Counted from the stretch's first letter, positions 42,535 through 51,816 are shown. The stretch is DNA of 64,000 bases from Candidatus Nanoarchaeia archaeon (GCA_028279765.1 JANQND010000002.1:1-64000); one strand, 5' to 3'. Made by a program: numbers and translations. Notes: a model not told the origin generated them from the sequence alone.

Positions 42535-43011
42535 ATGAAAATAAAAAATATCGGATTCAACATTCCCGCTCCAAAAACCAAGTCAAAGCAGGAGGAAAAG
42601 AAATCTCCATTCACAGGAGATATCAAAGTACGCGGCAGAGTCTTTACCGGGACCGTCATTTCCGCAAAGATGACCCGAACCGCAACCGTGGAATGGGATC
42701 GAAGAGTAAAGCTTCCAAAGTATGAGCGATACATGAAAAAGCGAACCCGGGTCAAAGCACACAATCCTGATATCATCAAAGCAGAAGAAGGCGATATCGT
42801 TAAGATCATGGAGTGTAGGCCACTCAGTAAAACCAAGAATTTCGTTATTGTTGAGAATCTTGGAAAAGAAAAAGGCTATGCGCAGAAAAAGGAAGCCCTT
42901 GAAGAGTCCAAGAAAGCTGCCGTAAAGCATGAAGAAGTAGCTGAGGAGTCGAAAAATATCTCAGAAGAAGCTCCTGCTCAGGAAGAAACAGCAGAGAAAA
43001 AAGAAGAGTAG
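42535..43011 (+). CDS. rps17: Small ribosomal subunit protein uS17 with acidic tail
   Basis: A 158-aa uS17. The core has VRGRVFTGTVISAKMTRTATVEWDRRVKLPKYERYMKKRTRVKAHNPDIIKAEEGDIVKIMECRPLSKTKNFVI. After about residue 115 it carries a Lys/Glu/Ala tail not found in most homologues (about 105-115 aa). It is a primary 16S rRNA-binding protein. It starts four bases after the Rpp29 stop. Confidence 0.96.
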   Translation: MKIKNIGFNIPAPKTKSKQEEKKSPFTGDIKVRGRVFTGTVISAKMTRTATVEWDRRVKLPKYERYMKKRTRVKAHNPDIIKAEEGDIVKIMECRPLSKTKNFVIVENLGKEKGYAQKKEALEESKKAAVKHEEVAEESKNISEEAPAQEETAEKKEE

Positions 43012-43026
43012 AACAAATAAACCAAA

Positions 43027-43428
43027 ATGGAATCCATTAAAGCTCAAGTCATCAAAGGCCTTAATTTCGGCGCACATATTCCTACCTGTGATAATTCAGG
43101 CGCTAAGGTAATCAAGATCTTTGGCTGCAAGACCAGTAAAACCGTAAAGGGAAGAATGGGAAAAGCAGGCGTAGGAGATCTTGTTGTTGCCTCTGTAGTG
43201 AAGGGGAAGCCTGAGATGAGAAAGCAAACCGTCCTTGCTATTATTGTTCGGCAAAAAAAAGAATACCGAAGAGCTGACGGCATGAGAATCAAGTTTGAGG
43301 ACAATGCAGCAGTTATAGTCAAGGATGAAAAAGGAAACCCGAAAGGTACCATCCTCAAAGGGGCCATCGCAAAAGAGGCTGCGCAGAGATGGGGAAATAT
43401 TTCAAAAATTGCAAGGATAATCGTCTAA
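43027..43428 (+). CDS. rpl14: Large ribosomal subunit protein uL14
   Basis: A 133-aa uL14: CDNSGAKVIKIFGCKTSKTVKGRMGKAGVGDLVVASVVKGKPEMRKQTVLAIIVRQKKEYRRADGMRIKFEDNAAVI. This matches the archaeal form closely and ends with the usual AKEAAQRWGNISKIARIIV. It lies at the subunit interface, where aIF6 binds. Confidence 0.97.
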   Translation: MESIKAQVIKGLNFGAHIPTCDNSGAKVIKIFGCKTSKTVKGRMGKAGVGDLVVASVVKGKPEMRKQTVLAIIVRQKKEYRRADGMRIKFEDNAAVIVKDEKGNPKGTILKGAIAKEAAQRWGNISKIARIIV

Positions 43429-43429
43429 A

Positions 43430-43855
43430 ATGAAATCATGGTCTTCAGAGTGGAAATCAAGTAAAACTGCAGGAAAGCAGAGAAAATACAGAGCAAATGC
43501 TCCGCTGCACATCAAGAGAAAGTTCTCAGGCGTGCATCTCTCAAAAGAGCTACGGGAGAAGCACCAGAAGCGAAACATGGTCATTGTCAAAGGGGACAAA
43601 GCCAAGGTGCTTCGCGGACAGTATAAAGGGCAAACCGCCAAGGTTGAAGAAGTCGACTCCAAAAGAAGCAGGGTTCGCCTTGCTGGTATCGAAGTGAGCA
43701 AGAAAGACGGAAACAAAGTTCCGGTATACTTTCAGCCGTCAAACCTGATGATTACCGATCTCAACATGGATGACAAGAAAAGAGCAAGCATAACACAGAG
43801 AAAAAAGCCTGCAGAGGCTACTAAACCCAAAAAGTCCCAAAAAGCAACAGAGTGA
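43430..43855 (+). CDS. rpl24: Large ribosomal subunit protein uL24
   Basis: A 141-aa uL24. The N-terminus has the archaeal extension KTAGKQRKYRANAPLHIKRKFSGVHLSKELREKHQKR, and the KOW motif is VIVKGDKAKVLRGQYKGQTAKVEEVDSKRSRVRLAGI. A short basic tail ends the protein. It starts right after the uL14 stop. Confidence 0.96.
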   Translation: MKSWSSEWKSSKTAGKQRKYRANAPLHIKRKFSGVHLSKELREKHQKRNMVIVKGDKAKVLRGQYKGQTAKVEEVDSKRSRVRLAGIEVSKKDGNKVPVYFQPSNLMITDLNMDDKKRASITQRKKPAEATKPKKSQKATE

Positions 43856-43859
43856 TACT

Positions 43860-44546
43860 ATGGTAAAAAATCATTTGAAAACAATCGCTGCACCAAAAAG
43901 CTGGCCAGTGAAAAGAAAAGAGAGAACATTCATCCTGCGCCCTGATGCTGGCCCGCATGATCTGAAGAACAGTATTTCACTCAATTTCCTGCTCATTGAT
44001 TTGCTTGGTCTTTGCAAGACCAAAAGAGAATCTACCTACCTGCTTCGGTATAAAGAAATCCTGGTAGACGGGAAACGAAGAACAAACATCGCATTCCCGG
44101 TTGGCCTGATGGATGTCGTAACCATCAAGGACATGAAGAAGCACTATCGTATTATGCTTAATTCCAAGGGAAAGATTGAAGCGCGTGAGATTGCAGACAA
44201 AGAATCTGCAATCAAGCTGCACAAAATCACCGGAAAATCTCTGGTAAAGAAAAAAAATCAGCTTAATCTCTTCGATGGCAAGAACATGCTTATCGACAAG
44301 GGAGACTACAAGGTTGGAGACAGCATCCTTGTTGAGTTTGCAGGCGATAAGATCAAAGAGCACTTTGAGCTCAAAAAAGGAAATACCATCCTGCTGACCG
44401 GAGGGAGGCATACGGGAAGCATGGGGAAGATTGAAGAGATCATCGGAACCAAAATTATCTATAAAGTGGGCAAGGATGACGTATACGAGACGCTCAAAAA
44501 ATATGCATTTGTCGTAGGAGCAGACAAACCGGTAGTAGAATTATAA
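43860..44546 (+). CDS. rps4e: Small ribosomal subunit protein eS4
   Basis: A 228-aa archaeal/eukaryal eS4. HLKTIAAPKSWPVKRKERTFILRPDAGPHDLKNSISLNFLL is the family N-terminus, an S4-like RNA-binding part (ILVDGKRRTNIAFPVGLMDVVTI) follows, and then a KOW-like end (LTGGRHTGSMGKIEEI). No bacterial counterpart exists. The gene order uL24-eS4-uL5 is archaeal. Confidence 0.97.
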   Translation: MVKNHLKTIAAPKSWPVKRKERTFILRPDAGPHDLKNSISLNFLLIDLLGLCKTKRESTYLLRYKEILVDGKRRTNIAFPVGLMDVVTIKDMKKHYRIMLNSKGKIEAREIADKESAIKLHKITGKSLVKKKNQLNLFDGKNMLIDKGDYKVGDSILVEFAGDKIKEHFELKKGNTILLTGGRHTGSMGKIEEIIGTKIIYKVGKDDVYETLKKYAFVVGADKPVVEL

Positions 44547-44553
44547 TAATAAA

Positions 44554-45063
44554 ATGAATCCCATGAAAACAATTCGAATAGAGAAGGTTACCCTAAACAT
44601 AGGTGCGGGAAAAGACCAGAATAAACTTGAGAAAGGAAGAATCCTTCTCAAGCATATTACCGGAATTGAGCCGGTAAAAACCGTCACCAAGAAAAGGATC
44701 CCTACCTGGGGACTGCGGCCTGGCCTTGCTATCGGATGCAAAATTACGCTCAGAAAAAGTGATGCAAAGCAGCTTCTGGTAAAACTGCTCGAAGCAAAGG
44801 ATAAGCAGCTTGCAGAATCTCAGTTTGATAATTCAGGAAATATCTCTTTTGGAATCTCCGAATACATCGATATTCCTGGTGTAAAATACGATCCTAAAGT
44901 CGGAATCATTGGTCTTCAGGTTTGTGTAACTCTGGAAAGGCCAGGGTTCAGAGTAAAAAAACGATCACTTGGCAAAGCAAAAATACCAAAAGATCACAGC
45001 ATTGGAAAAGAAGAGGCAATGGACTTCATGAAGCAGGAGTTCGCGGTCAGCATAGGTGAATAA
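44554..45063 (+). CDS. rpl5: Large ribosomal subunit protein uL5
   Basis: A 169-aa uL5. [60 protein letters not shown] is the conserved half, and [34 protein letters not shown] the archaeal core. It binds 5S rRNA, whose gene lies at 32822-32934. The ATG at 44566 (MKTIRIEK) is an alternative start. Confidence 0.97.
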   Translation: MNPMKTIRIEKVTLNIGAGKDQNKLEKGRILLKHITGIEPVKTVTKKRIPTWGLRPGLAIGCKITLRKSDAKQLLVKLLEAKDKQLAESQFDNSGNISFGISEYIDIPGVKYDPKVGIIGLQVCVTLERPGFRVKKRSLGKAKIPKDHSIGKEEAMDFMKQEFAVSIGE

Positions 45064-45065
45064 TC

Positions 45066-45296
45066 ATGACGTACAGTGAACATAAAAAAGTTTTCAAGCA
45101 GTTGAAAGCAAAACCGGTCAAGCTCAAAAAATATATCAAGCACAACTCTCCAAAGGAGCGATCCTGCGGGCGGTCCACAAAGAAATGCCAGCGATGCGGC
45201 AGAATCAGGGGACATATTGACAAATATGGTCTTAATCTGTGCAGGCAGTGCTTCAGAGAGATCGCAACAAAGATCGGGTTCAAAAAATATTCATAG
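45066..45296 (+). CDS. rps14: Small ribosomal subunit protein uS14 (zinc-binding)
   Basis: A 76-aa protein. [44 protein letters not shown] is the short zinc-ribbon uS14, with CxxC pairs for one zinc. It is longer than the usual ~55 aa because of a basic N-terminal part ([23 protein letters not shown]). It lies between uL5 and uS8. Confidence 0.96.
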   Translation: MTYSEHKKVFKQLKAKPVKLKKYIKHNSPKERSCGRSTKKCQRCGRIRGHIDKYGLNLCRQCFREIATKIGFKKYS

Positions 45297-45306
45297 GTAA
45301 ACAAAA

Positions 45307-45699
45307 ATGGCATTAAATGACACAGTAGCAAACGCATTATCCAAAATGAATCAGTATGAGGAATTAGGCAGGTCTGAGTGTACGATTTCGCCTTCCTCAA
45401 GGCTTATTACCGACATCCTGGGTATCCTCAAGAAATTCAAATACATCAAAGGATACAATAAAGTAAAGGATGGTCAGAAAGAGAGCATTGTTGTTCAACT
45501 GACTGGTGCGATCAATGAGTGCGGGGTTATCAAGCCGCGCTTCTCTATTAAAAAGGAGGAGTTCACTCGTTTCGAAAAACGATTCCTTCCTTCCCGGGAC
45601 ATGGGTATTATCATTATTTCCACTGTTGAAGGCCTGACGGATCACCACAAGGCGAAAGAAAAGAAAATAGGAGGAAAGCTCATAGCATTCTGCTATTAA
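45307..45699 (+). CDS. rps8: Small ribosomal subunit protein uS8
   Basis: A 130-aa archaeal uS8: DTVANALSKMNQYEELGRSECTISPSSRLITDILGILKKFKYIKGY at the start, and RFLPSRDMGIIIISTVEGLTDHHKAKEKKIGGKLIAFCY at the end. It binds the central domain of 16S rRNA. Confidence 0.97.
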   Translation: MALNDTVANALSKMNQYEELGRSECTISPSSRLITDILGILKKFKYIKGYNKVKDGQKESIVVQLTGAINECGVIKPRFSIKKEEFTRFEKRFLPSRDMGIIIISTVEGLTDHHKAKEKKIGGKLIAFCY

Positions 45700-45710
45700 T
45701 TACTGATCAA

Positions 45711-46262
45711 ATGGCTAAGAAAAAGGAAATCAAGCTTGAAATGGACGTTCCGGAGGGTATAGAAGCTCGACAGGATGGAAAAGAGCTAGTCATTAAAGGA
45801 AAGAAAGGAGAAGTGAAAAGAGCCTTCAACAATCCTAAAGTAGACATCAAAGTAGAGGGCGGCAAAATTATCATTGCGCCCAGCAAGCAATCAAAGCGTG
45901 AGAAAACTATTACCTTCACCTACAAAGCTCATATCGGGAATATGTTCAAAGGAGCAGAAGAAGGGCATTCCTATGTCCTCAAAGTATGCTCAAGCCACTT
46001 TCCGATGAATGTGGCGGTCAATAAGGATTCATTGGTTGTCAAAAATTTCCTTGGTGAGAAATACCCAAGAACCCTCAAAATAAAAGAAGGCGTTCAGGTA
46101 AAGGTTGACGGTGATCTCATCACTATCGAGAGTACCAGTAAGGAATTAGCAGGAACCACAGCATCCGCAGTCGAAGAATTGATGAAGCGTGCTGACTTTG
46201 ATCCAAGAATTTTCCAGGATGGCATTTACATAATCAATAAAGACGGTAAAGAGTTAAAATGA
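45711..46262 (+). CDS. rpl6: Large ribosomal subunit protein uL6
   Basis: A 183-aa uL6 with its two related domains: DVPEGIEARQDGKELVIKGKKGEVKRAFNNPKVDIKVEGGKIII, and HFPMNVAVNKDSLVVKNFLGEKYPRTLKI. The end has DPRIFQDGIYIINKDG. It lies near the sarcin-ricin loop. The stop overlaps eL32. Confidence 0.97.
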   Translation: MAKKKEIKLEMDVPEGIEARQDGKELVIKGKKGEVKRAFNNPKVDIKVEGGKIIIAPSKQSKREKTITFTYKAHIGNMFKGAEEGHSYVLKVCSSHFPMNVAVNKDSLVVKNFLGEKYPRTLKIKEGVQVKVDGDLITIESTSKELAGTTASAVEELMKRADFDPRIFQDGIYIINKDGKELK

Positions 46263-46846
46263 AAGAACTACTAGACAAGAGAGCACAAACCAAGAGGAGA
46301 AAGCCGCATTTTCAGATGCAGGACTCTCATAAGCTCTCCCGGTTAACACAAAAATGGAGAAAGCCGCGCGGTATCGACTCCAAGATGCGTTTAGGGTTGA
46401 AAGGCTATGCACGGTCTGTTGAAGTAGGCTTCAAATCACCTAAGGATGTGCGCGGTTTGGATAAAAGTGGGTTACTTCCGGTTATGGTCTCTTCGGTAAA
46501 AGAGCTCGAGAGCGTTAATAAGGAAAAAGAAGGAGCGATTATAAGTTCCGCAGTTGGTCAGAAAAAGAAAAAAGATTTGGTTGCAAAAGCAACTGAGATG
46601 GGAATTACTCTACTTAATATCAAGGATCCAAAAGCATTCGCTGCATCAGTTGAGAAGAACATGAAAGAGCGGGCGGATCGAAAGAAAAAACGCATCGCAA
46701 AGGCTACAGAGAAAAAGGCAAAAGAAGAGAAGAAAAAACCTGCAGAAAAGAAAAAAGAAGATCTCTCTGATAAAGTCCTGAGCGAAGATGAAAAAGCCAA
46801 GGCTGAGAAGAAAGAAAAAGATAAGATACTCACGACAAAGGAATAA
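46259..46846 (+). CDS. rpl32e: Large ribosomal subunit protein eL32 with charged tail
   Basis: A 195-aa protein. The core KRRKPHFQMQDSHKLSRLTQKWRKPRGIDSKMRLGLKGYARSVEVGFKSPKDVRGLDKSGLLPVMVSS is eL32, which is archaeal/eukaryal only. After about residue 130 it carries a long Lys/Glu/Ala tail. It overlaps uL6 by 4 bp. Confidence 0.95.
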   Translation: MKELLDKRAQTKRRKPHFQMQDSHKLSRLTQKWRKPRGIDSKMRLGLKGYARSVEVGFKSPKDVRGLDKSGLLPVMVSSVKELESVNKEKEGAIISSAVGQKKKKDLVAKATEMGITLLNIKDPKAFAASVEKNMKERADRKKKRIAKATEKKAKEEKKKPAEKKKEDLSDKVLSEDEKAKAEKKEKDKILTTKE

Positions 46847-46850
46847 GAAA

Positions 46851-47300
46851 ATGAATGTCAAAGCCCAAAAGAAAGTTGCAGCAAAATTGCTCAAATGCTC
46901 GACCAAGAAGGTTAAACTAGATTCCACCCGGTTAGAAGAGATCAAAGAGTCTATTACCAAGCGCGATATTAAAGGCCTGATCAAGGATAAGGCAATCTCA
47001 AAGGATGCTGGCCAGGAAACATCCCGGGCAAGGGCACGCAAGATCCAGGAGCAGAAAAGTAAGGGAAGACGAAAAGGTGCTGGGTCCAAGAAAGGAAAAA
47101 TCAATGCAACCGTCTCCAAAAAAGAGCGATGGATGAGTAAGATCAGAGCGCAAAGAAAGCTCATCAAAGAGCTGCGTGATGAGAGCAAGGTTTCAAAAGA
47201 AACCTATAATGAGCTCTACAAGAAATCCAAGGGCGGATTTTTCAGAAGCAGAAGGCACATCATGATTTACATTGAAGATCACGATCTTATACAAAAATGA
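46851..47300 (+). CDS. rpl19e: Large ribosomal subunit protein eL19
   Basis: The track start at 46788 lies inside eL32; MNVKAQKKVAAKLLKCSTKKVKLD is the normal start, at 46851, five bases after the eL32 stop codon. The 149-aa protein has ALKNA-like helices and the conserved KSKGRRKGAGSKKGKINATVSKKERWMSKIRAQRKLIKELRDE and SKGGFFRSRRHIMIYIED. eL19 forms bridges with the small subunit. Overlaps uL18 by 4 bp. Confidence 0.96.
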   Translation: MNVKAQKKVAAKLLKCSTKKVKLDSTRLEEIKESITKRDIKGLIKDKAISKDAGQETSRARARKIQEQKSKGRRKGAGSKKGKINATVSKKERWMSKIRAQRKLIKELRDESKVSKETYNELYKKSKGGFFRSRRHIMIYIEDHDLIQK

Positions 47301-47878
47301 AAACAAGCAAAACGCGAACCGTACGGTTCAGAAGAAAGAGAAGCGGCAAGACTGACTACAAAAAGCGATTAAAGCTGGTTATGTCCGGAAAGCCCCGGTT
47401 AGTAGTACGAAAATCCATTAGTGCAATAACCGTACAGCTGGTTACCTATCAGGAAAAAGGCGATAAGATCCTGGCAACGATCAAAAGTAGCAGCCTCAAA
47501 TCATTCGGCTGGAATTACAATTATTCCAATACGCCAAGCGCATACCTAGCGGGTGTATTAATTGCACAAAAGGCTAAGGAATTGAACATCTCAGAGGCAA
47601 TTTTGGATATTGGCCTCAACAAGTCTGTTCCGGGATCAAAGCTTTTTGCGGTATTGAAAGGTGCGATAGACAATGGCCTGCAGGTTCCTCACGGTGACTC
47701 TGTTCTTCCATCCGATGATCGGGTAAAAGGAGCGCATATTCAGCAATACGCTGAGCAATTAAAAGCAGATGAGCAAAAGTATAATAAGGAATTTAGCGGA
47801 TACACTAAGAACAATTGCGATCCAACGCAGATTACCAAACAGGTAGAAGAAGTCAAAAATAAGATCATGGGTGCATAA
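47297..47878 (+). CDS. rpl18: Large ribosomal subunit protein uL18
   Basis: A 193-aa archaeal uL18. RRKRSGKTDYKKRLKLVMSGKPRLVVRKS is the 5S rRNA-binding start, followed by SFGWNYNYSNTPSAYLAGVLIAQKAKELNISEAILDIGLNKSVPGSKLFAVLKGAIDNGLQVPHGD. It holds 5S rRNA in the central protuberance with uL5. Confidence 0.97.
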   Translation: MKTSKTRTVRFRRKRSGKTDYKKRLKLVMSGKPRLVVRKSISAITVQLVTYQEKGDKILATIKSSSLKSFGWNYNYSNTPSAYLAGVLIAQKAKELNISEAILDIGLNKSVPGSKLFAVLKGAIDNGLQVPHGDSVLPSDDRVKGAHIQQYAEQLKADEQKYNKEFSGYTKNNCDPTQITKQVEEVKNKIMGA

Positions 47879-47879
47879 A

Positions 47880-48656
47880 GTGGCTGAAGAAAGAAAATCA
47901 AGATCACAAGACCAAAGAAACCAGGAAGCTTTCGATCCTGAAGCTTGGCAACCAAAGACAGAGCTAGGCAAAAGGGTAAAGGAAGGGAAAATCAAGGATA
48001 TTGATGAAATCCTCGATCAGGGCGAGAAAATCCTCGAGCCGCAGATCGTTGATATGCTGCTTCCGGGAATGGAATCAGAGTTGCTCTTAGTAGGGCAGTC
48101 CAAAGGTAAGTTCGGCGGCGGCCAGCGGCGTGTATTCAAGCAGACCCAGAAAAAAACCGCTGAAGGAAACCGGCCTAAATTTTCCACTGTTGTGGTTATT
48201 GGAAATAAAAACGGATATGTAGGGATCGGGTATGGAAAATCCAAAGAGACCGTTCCTGCGCGTGAAAAAGCGATCCGTGATGCAAAATTAAACATCATTA
48301 AGATCAGAAGAGGATCCGGATCCTGGGAAGACAGCTCAGATGAGCCGCACAGTATTCCTTTTGCCGTTGAAGGCAAATCCGGATCAGTAAAGGTAAAATT
48401 ACTTCCTGCTCCGCGCGGAACCGGTTTGTGCGCACACAAGGAAGTGCAGAAAATCCTGCGATTAGCTGGAGTAGAAAATGTCTGGTCCAGGACACTGGGC
48501 AAAAAGAACACTACCATGAATCTCATCAAAGCATGCGATCAGGCGCTCAAAAATGTCATGGCCATGAAATATAGTGATGATATGAATGTTGTTGAAGGCG
48601 CGTATAAGAAAAAAATTCAGGAAGAATTCGAAGAAGTAGCAGAGGAAGAACAGTAA
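47880..48656 (+). CDS. rps5: Small ribosomal subunit protein uS5
   Basis: A uS5 of ~258 aa. The double-stranded RNA-binding-like part has NRPKFSTVVVIGNKNGYVGIGYGKSKETVPAREKAIRDAKLNIIKIRRG, and the second domain has PRGTGLCAHKEVQKILRLAGVENVWSRTLG. The start is uncertain: GTG at 47880 lies one base after the uL18 stop, while the track uses GTG at 47871, which overlaps uL18 and adds MHK. I prefer 47880 (MAEERKSR). It works in decoding accuracy. Confidence 0.95.
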   Translation: MAEERKSRSQDQRNQEAFDPEAWQPKTELGKRVKEGKIKDIDEILDQGEKILEPQIVDMLLPGMESELLLVGQSKGKFGGGQRRVFKQTQKKTAEGNRPKFSTVVVIGNKNGYVGIGYGKSKETVPAREKAIRDAKLNIIKIRRGSGSWEDSSDEPHSIPFAVEGKSGSVKVKLLPAPRGTGLCAHKEVQKILRLAGVENVWSRTLGKKNTTMNLIKACDQALKNVMAMKYSDDMNVVEGAYKKKIQEEFEEVAEEEQ

Positions 48657-48657
48657 G

Positions 48658-49089
48658 ATGTCAAAAATCGCAATCGTTCGAGTACGGGGAATCATAAATA
48701 CACGAAAAGAAATAGAATCCACCATGAAGATGCTTCATCTGCATAATAAAAACTATGCAGTAGTGGTCGAGGATACTCCCCAGAACAAAGGCATGATCTC
48801 AAAAGTAAAGGATTTTGTAACCTTCGGCCCGCTTGACGAGGAAACCTTCAAAGAGATGGTTTCAAAGCGCGGTGAAGAATACACCGGTAGGTTAACGGAC
48901 AGCAAGGGCAAGATTGAGTACAAGACAAAATATGTTGAAGTAGACGGAAAGAAGTATAAGAAGTTCTTCCGTCTGTCTCCTCCGAAAAAAGGCTATGGTG
49001 CGAAAGGCATCAAGCAGTCCTTTGTAAAGGGCGGTGCCTTGGGCAATCGCGGAGAGAAAATGAGTGATCTTATCAAGAGGATGATCTAA
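48658..49089 (+). CDS. rpl30: Large ribosomal subunit protein uL30
   Basis: A 143-aa archaeal uL30: IAIVRVRGIINTRKEIESTMKMLHLHNKNYAVVVEDTPQNKGMISKVKDFVTFGPLDEETFKEMVSKRGE, ending KKGYGAKGIKQSFVKGGALGNRGEKMSDLIKRM. Archaeal members are longer than the ~60-aa bacterial form, as here. It starts right after uS5. Confidence 0.97.
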   Translation: MSKIAIVRVRGIINTRKEIESTMKMLHLHNKNYAVVVEDTPQNKGMISKVKDFVTFGPLDEETFKEMVSKRGEEYTGRLTDSKGKIEYKTKYVEVDGKKYKKFFRLSPPKKGYGAKGIKQSFVKGGALGNRGEKMSDLIKRMI

Positions 49090-49090
49090 A

Positions 49091-49540
49091 ATGGTCGTTA
49101 ATCAGCGTAAAAAAAATACCAGGCAGCGTGCCAAGACTACCCACGGATGGGGTTCCATGAAGAAACACCGCGGTAAGGGTAACAAGGGCGGTGCAGGTAT
49201 GGCAGGAACAGGAAAGCGCGGCGATGCCAAAAAGCCCTCGATCTGGAAACGAAAATACTTCGGAAAATTCGGCTTCAAGAAGAAAGGCCAAGCCGCTGAT
49301 GTTAATGCACTCACCCTCTATCAGTTAAATGAAAAGATCGAACAGCTGGTTGCACAGGACAAAGTAACCAAAAAAGAAGATACATTTATAATTGACCTCA
49401 ATTCCTTTGGATATAACAAGCTTCTAGGCTCTGGCGTGATGAGCAAAAAAGTCAACGTGACCGTTGATTCTGCCTCAGAGAGTGCCAAAAGTAAGATTAA
49501 TAAAGCCGGCGGAGAAGTAATCACCAAGAAAGAGGAATAA
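49091..49540 (+). CDS. rpl15: Large ribosomal subunit protein uL15
   Basis: A 149-aa archaeal uL15: KKNTRQRAKTTHGWGSMKKHRGKGNKGGAGMAGTGKRGDAKKPS is the Gly/Lys-rich N-terminus that winds through 23S rRNA, and a small globular domain follows with FIIDLNSFGYNKLLGSGVMSKKVNVTVDSASESAKSKI. It precedes secY by 4 bp. Confidence 0.97.
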   Translation: MVVNQRKKNTRQRAKTTHGWGSMKKHRGKGNKGGAGMAGTGKRGDAKKPSIWKRKYFGKFGFKKKGQAADVNALTLYQLNEKIEQLVAQDKVTKKEDTFIIDLNSFGYNKLLGSGVMSKKVNVTVDSASESAKSKINKAGGEVITKKEE

Positions 49541-49544
49541 CGGT

Positions 49545-50963
49545 ATGTCTTTGTTCAAAAACATCATCTATAACCTTCCTGAGGTTGGTGGTCCCACCCA
49601 AAAAAAGCTCTCCTTTAAGGAAAAGCTCAAGTGGACCATGCTGATTCTCGTTATTTATTTCGTATTAGGGCTATTTCCTTTGTTTGGATTGGGACAGAAT
49701 TCCCTGCAGAATTTTGAATTTCTCTCTATTATCTTAGGCGCACAGTTCGGATCCATTATTAGTTTAGGTATTGGTCCTATTGTTACCTCTTCTATCGTTT
49801 TACAGCTATTGAACGGATCCGGCATTGTGAAGTTTGATCTGTCTTCACATGAAGGAAAAAAGACCTTTCAGGGCGTGCAGAAATTGTTATCACTCTTCTT
49901 CATTGTCTTTGAAGGCGCTATCTACGTCTTCATGGGCGGACTTGCTCCTTCTGCAAATTATGCAGGAACGCCGTTATTTCTTCAGCTGCAGTTAGTATTG
50001 ATCTTCCAGTTAATACTTGGAGGTATCATGATCCTCTTCATGGACGAGGTAGTCTCTAAATGGGGCTTTGGCTCCGGAATCAGCCTCTTTATTGCAGCAG
50101 GAGTATCACAATCTATCTTTATTCAGGCTTTTAACTGGCTTCCCGGCCCAACAGGTCTTGAAGGGGTGACGTACTCTGCTGGTGCGATTCCTTCATTATT
50201 CCAGGCATTAAGTCAGGGCGATCCAACTACTGCTGGAATCAATTTAGCTGCTTTGCTTTCTACTGTCTTAGTGTTTGTGGTTGTTGTGTATGTGCAGGCA
50301 ATGAAGGTAGAAATTCCTTTATCTTTCGGCAGGGTTCGAGGTCACGGTATTCGCTGGCCTTTGTCATTCATCTATACGTCCAATATCCCGGTTATTTTGG
50401 TTGCTGCCCTCTTAGCTAATTTACAGCTTTGGGGTACCTTACTGCAAAACTGGATCGGTCCTAATATATTCGGTCGCTTTTCCGAGACCACCGGCCAGGC
50501 TGTAGGTGGTTTTGTGTACTGGGTACAGGCACCGAATATTGTGCGAACAATCATTGAGCAAAAAACATTATTCTTTGGATCTGATCTGTATATCCAGTGT
50601 ATCGTGTATGCCCTCTTTATGATTGCGGGGTCTGTTGTTTTCTCCGTCTTTTGGGTGCAGACCGCAGGCATGGATGCGCGCAGCCAGGCAAAGCAAATGA
50701 TGTCTTCAGGACTGCAGATTCCTGGTTTTAGAAAAGACCAGAGAGTATTAGAGAGTTTGCTTAATAGGTATATTTGGCCCTTAACCGTGATGGGCGGTGC
50801 AAGCGTTGGTTTAATGGCAGCGTTAGCGGATTTAACCGGTGCTCTGTCCCGTGGTACTGGAATATTGTTAGCAGTGATGATTATTTATAAGTTATATGAA
50901 GATATTGCAAAACAGCACGCAATGGACATGAACCCAATGATGAGAAAATTCATGGGCAAGTAA
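49545..50963 (+). CDS. secY: Protein translocase subunit SecY
   Basis: A 472-aa membrane protein with ten hydrophobic segments. LGPIVTSSIVLQLLNGSG in the early part, WGFGSGISLFIAAGV in the middle, IPLSFGRVRGHGIRWPLSFIYTSNIPVILVAALLAN, and the C-terminal RGTGILLAVMIIYKLYEDI are all SecY signatures. It forms the channel for secretion and membrane insertion. An archaeal secY usually ends the spc operon, and here it is coupled to uL15. Confidence 0.97.
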   Translation: MSLFKNIIYNLPEVGGPTQKKLSFKEKLKWTMLILVIYFVLGLFPLFGLGQNSLQNFEFLSIILGAQFGSIISLGIGPIVTSSIVLQLLNGSGIVKFDLSSHEGKKTFQGVQKLLSLFFIVFEGAIYVFMGGLAPSANYAGTPLFLQLQLVLIFQLILGGIMILFMDEVVSKWGFGSGISLFIAAGVSQSIFIQAFNWLPGPTGLEGVTYSAGAIPSLFQALSQGDPTTAGINLAALLSTVLVFVVVVYVQAMKVEIPLSFGRVRGHGIRWPLSFIYTSNIPVILVAALLANLQLWGTLLQNWIGPNIFGRFSETTGQAVGGFVYWVQAPNIVRTIIEQKTLFFGSDLYIQCIVYALFMIAGSVVFSVFWVQTAGMDARSQAKQMMSSGLQIPGFRKDQRVLESLLNRYIWPLTVMGGASVGLMAALADLTGALSRGTGILLAVMIIYKLYEDIAKQHAMDMNPMMRKFMGK

Positions 50964-50980
50964 GTAAAAAGAGGTAAACA

Positions 50981-51736
50981 ATGGCATTCGAAGATCTTCT
51001 GGACCCTATATTAAATCCCTTATTATCACTTGATCCTTTATATTCTGTTATTGTAATGTCTTTCATTATTTCGCTTCTTATTACGGTTATTTACAAATTG
51101 ACAACTAATCAGGATTTAATGAAGCGCCTGAAAACCGAAATGAAAGAGCTGCAAAAAGAGATGAAAGAACTGCGTGAGCATCCTGAAAAAATGATGCAGG
51201 TGCAGAAAAAAGCCATGGAAACCAACATGAAGTACATGATGCAGTCTTTCAAATCAACACTGTATACTTTGCTTCCGATTATATTACTGTTTTCCTGGAT
51301 GAATGCGCACTATGCCTTTATGCCAATTGCTCCTCAGGAACCGTTTCAGATGGAATTATCCTTTGCGCGCGGAACCACTGGGAATGTTACAGCTATTGTT
51401 CCTTTGGGAATTACTGTTGTTGGTGACGCTGTTATTCCTGTGGTGAATGATAAAGCAATCTTTACGTTTAAAGGGGTTGCCGGATCTTACTTAGAAGGGA
51501 ATTCCATTAAGTTCGAGCATCGCGGCAAACCCGCCTTCAAAGAGGTTATTATTAACACCGGTTACGAATATACTGAAAAGGACAAACCGATTAAGAATAG
51601 CGAATTAAAAACGATTTCCATTGATTATAAGAAGCGAATTGTTCTTCCGGTAATTAACTGGGGTTGGTTAGGATCGTATATTATTTTTTCTATTGTATTT
51701 AGTATGTCGCTTAGGAAGATTATGAAGGTTTATTAG
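50981..51736 (+). CDS. EMC3/TMCO1 (DUF106) family membrane insertase, YidC-like
   Basis: A 251-aa protein. The layout is a first membrane segment (about 22-40), a coiled-coil stretch (LMKRLKTEMKELQKEMKELREHPEKMMQVQKKAMETNMKYMMQS) and two further segments (about 90-110 and 222-240). Archaeal members of this family are insertases related to YidC and to eukaryotic EMC3. It follows secY by 17 bp, a conserved neighbour. A soluble, probably extracellular domain of ~110 residues lies between the last two segments. Adenylate kinase, often found between secY and this gene, is missing. Confidence 0.9.
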   Translation: MAFEDLLDPILNPLLSLDPLYSVIVMSFIISLLITVIYKLTTNQDLMKRLKTEMKELQKEMKELREHPEKMMQVQKKAMETNMKYMMQSFKSTLYTLLPIILLFSWMNAHYAFMPIAPQEPFQMELSFARGTTGNVTAIVPLGITVVGDAVIPVVNDKAIFTFKGVAGSYLEGNSIKFEHRGKPAFKEVIINTGYEYTEKDKPIKNSELKTISIDYKKRIVLPVINWGWLGSYIIFSIVFSMSLRKIMKVY

Positions 51737-51816
51737 GGATTGATTTCTGTGTGTTGTTGATCTATTAAGCGAGTGTTTAGTTCGTCTAATAGTGTGTTTC
51801 AATTGAGAAAAAGCTA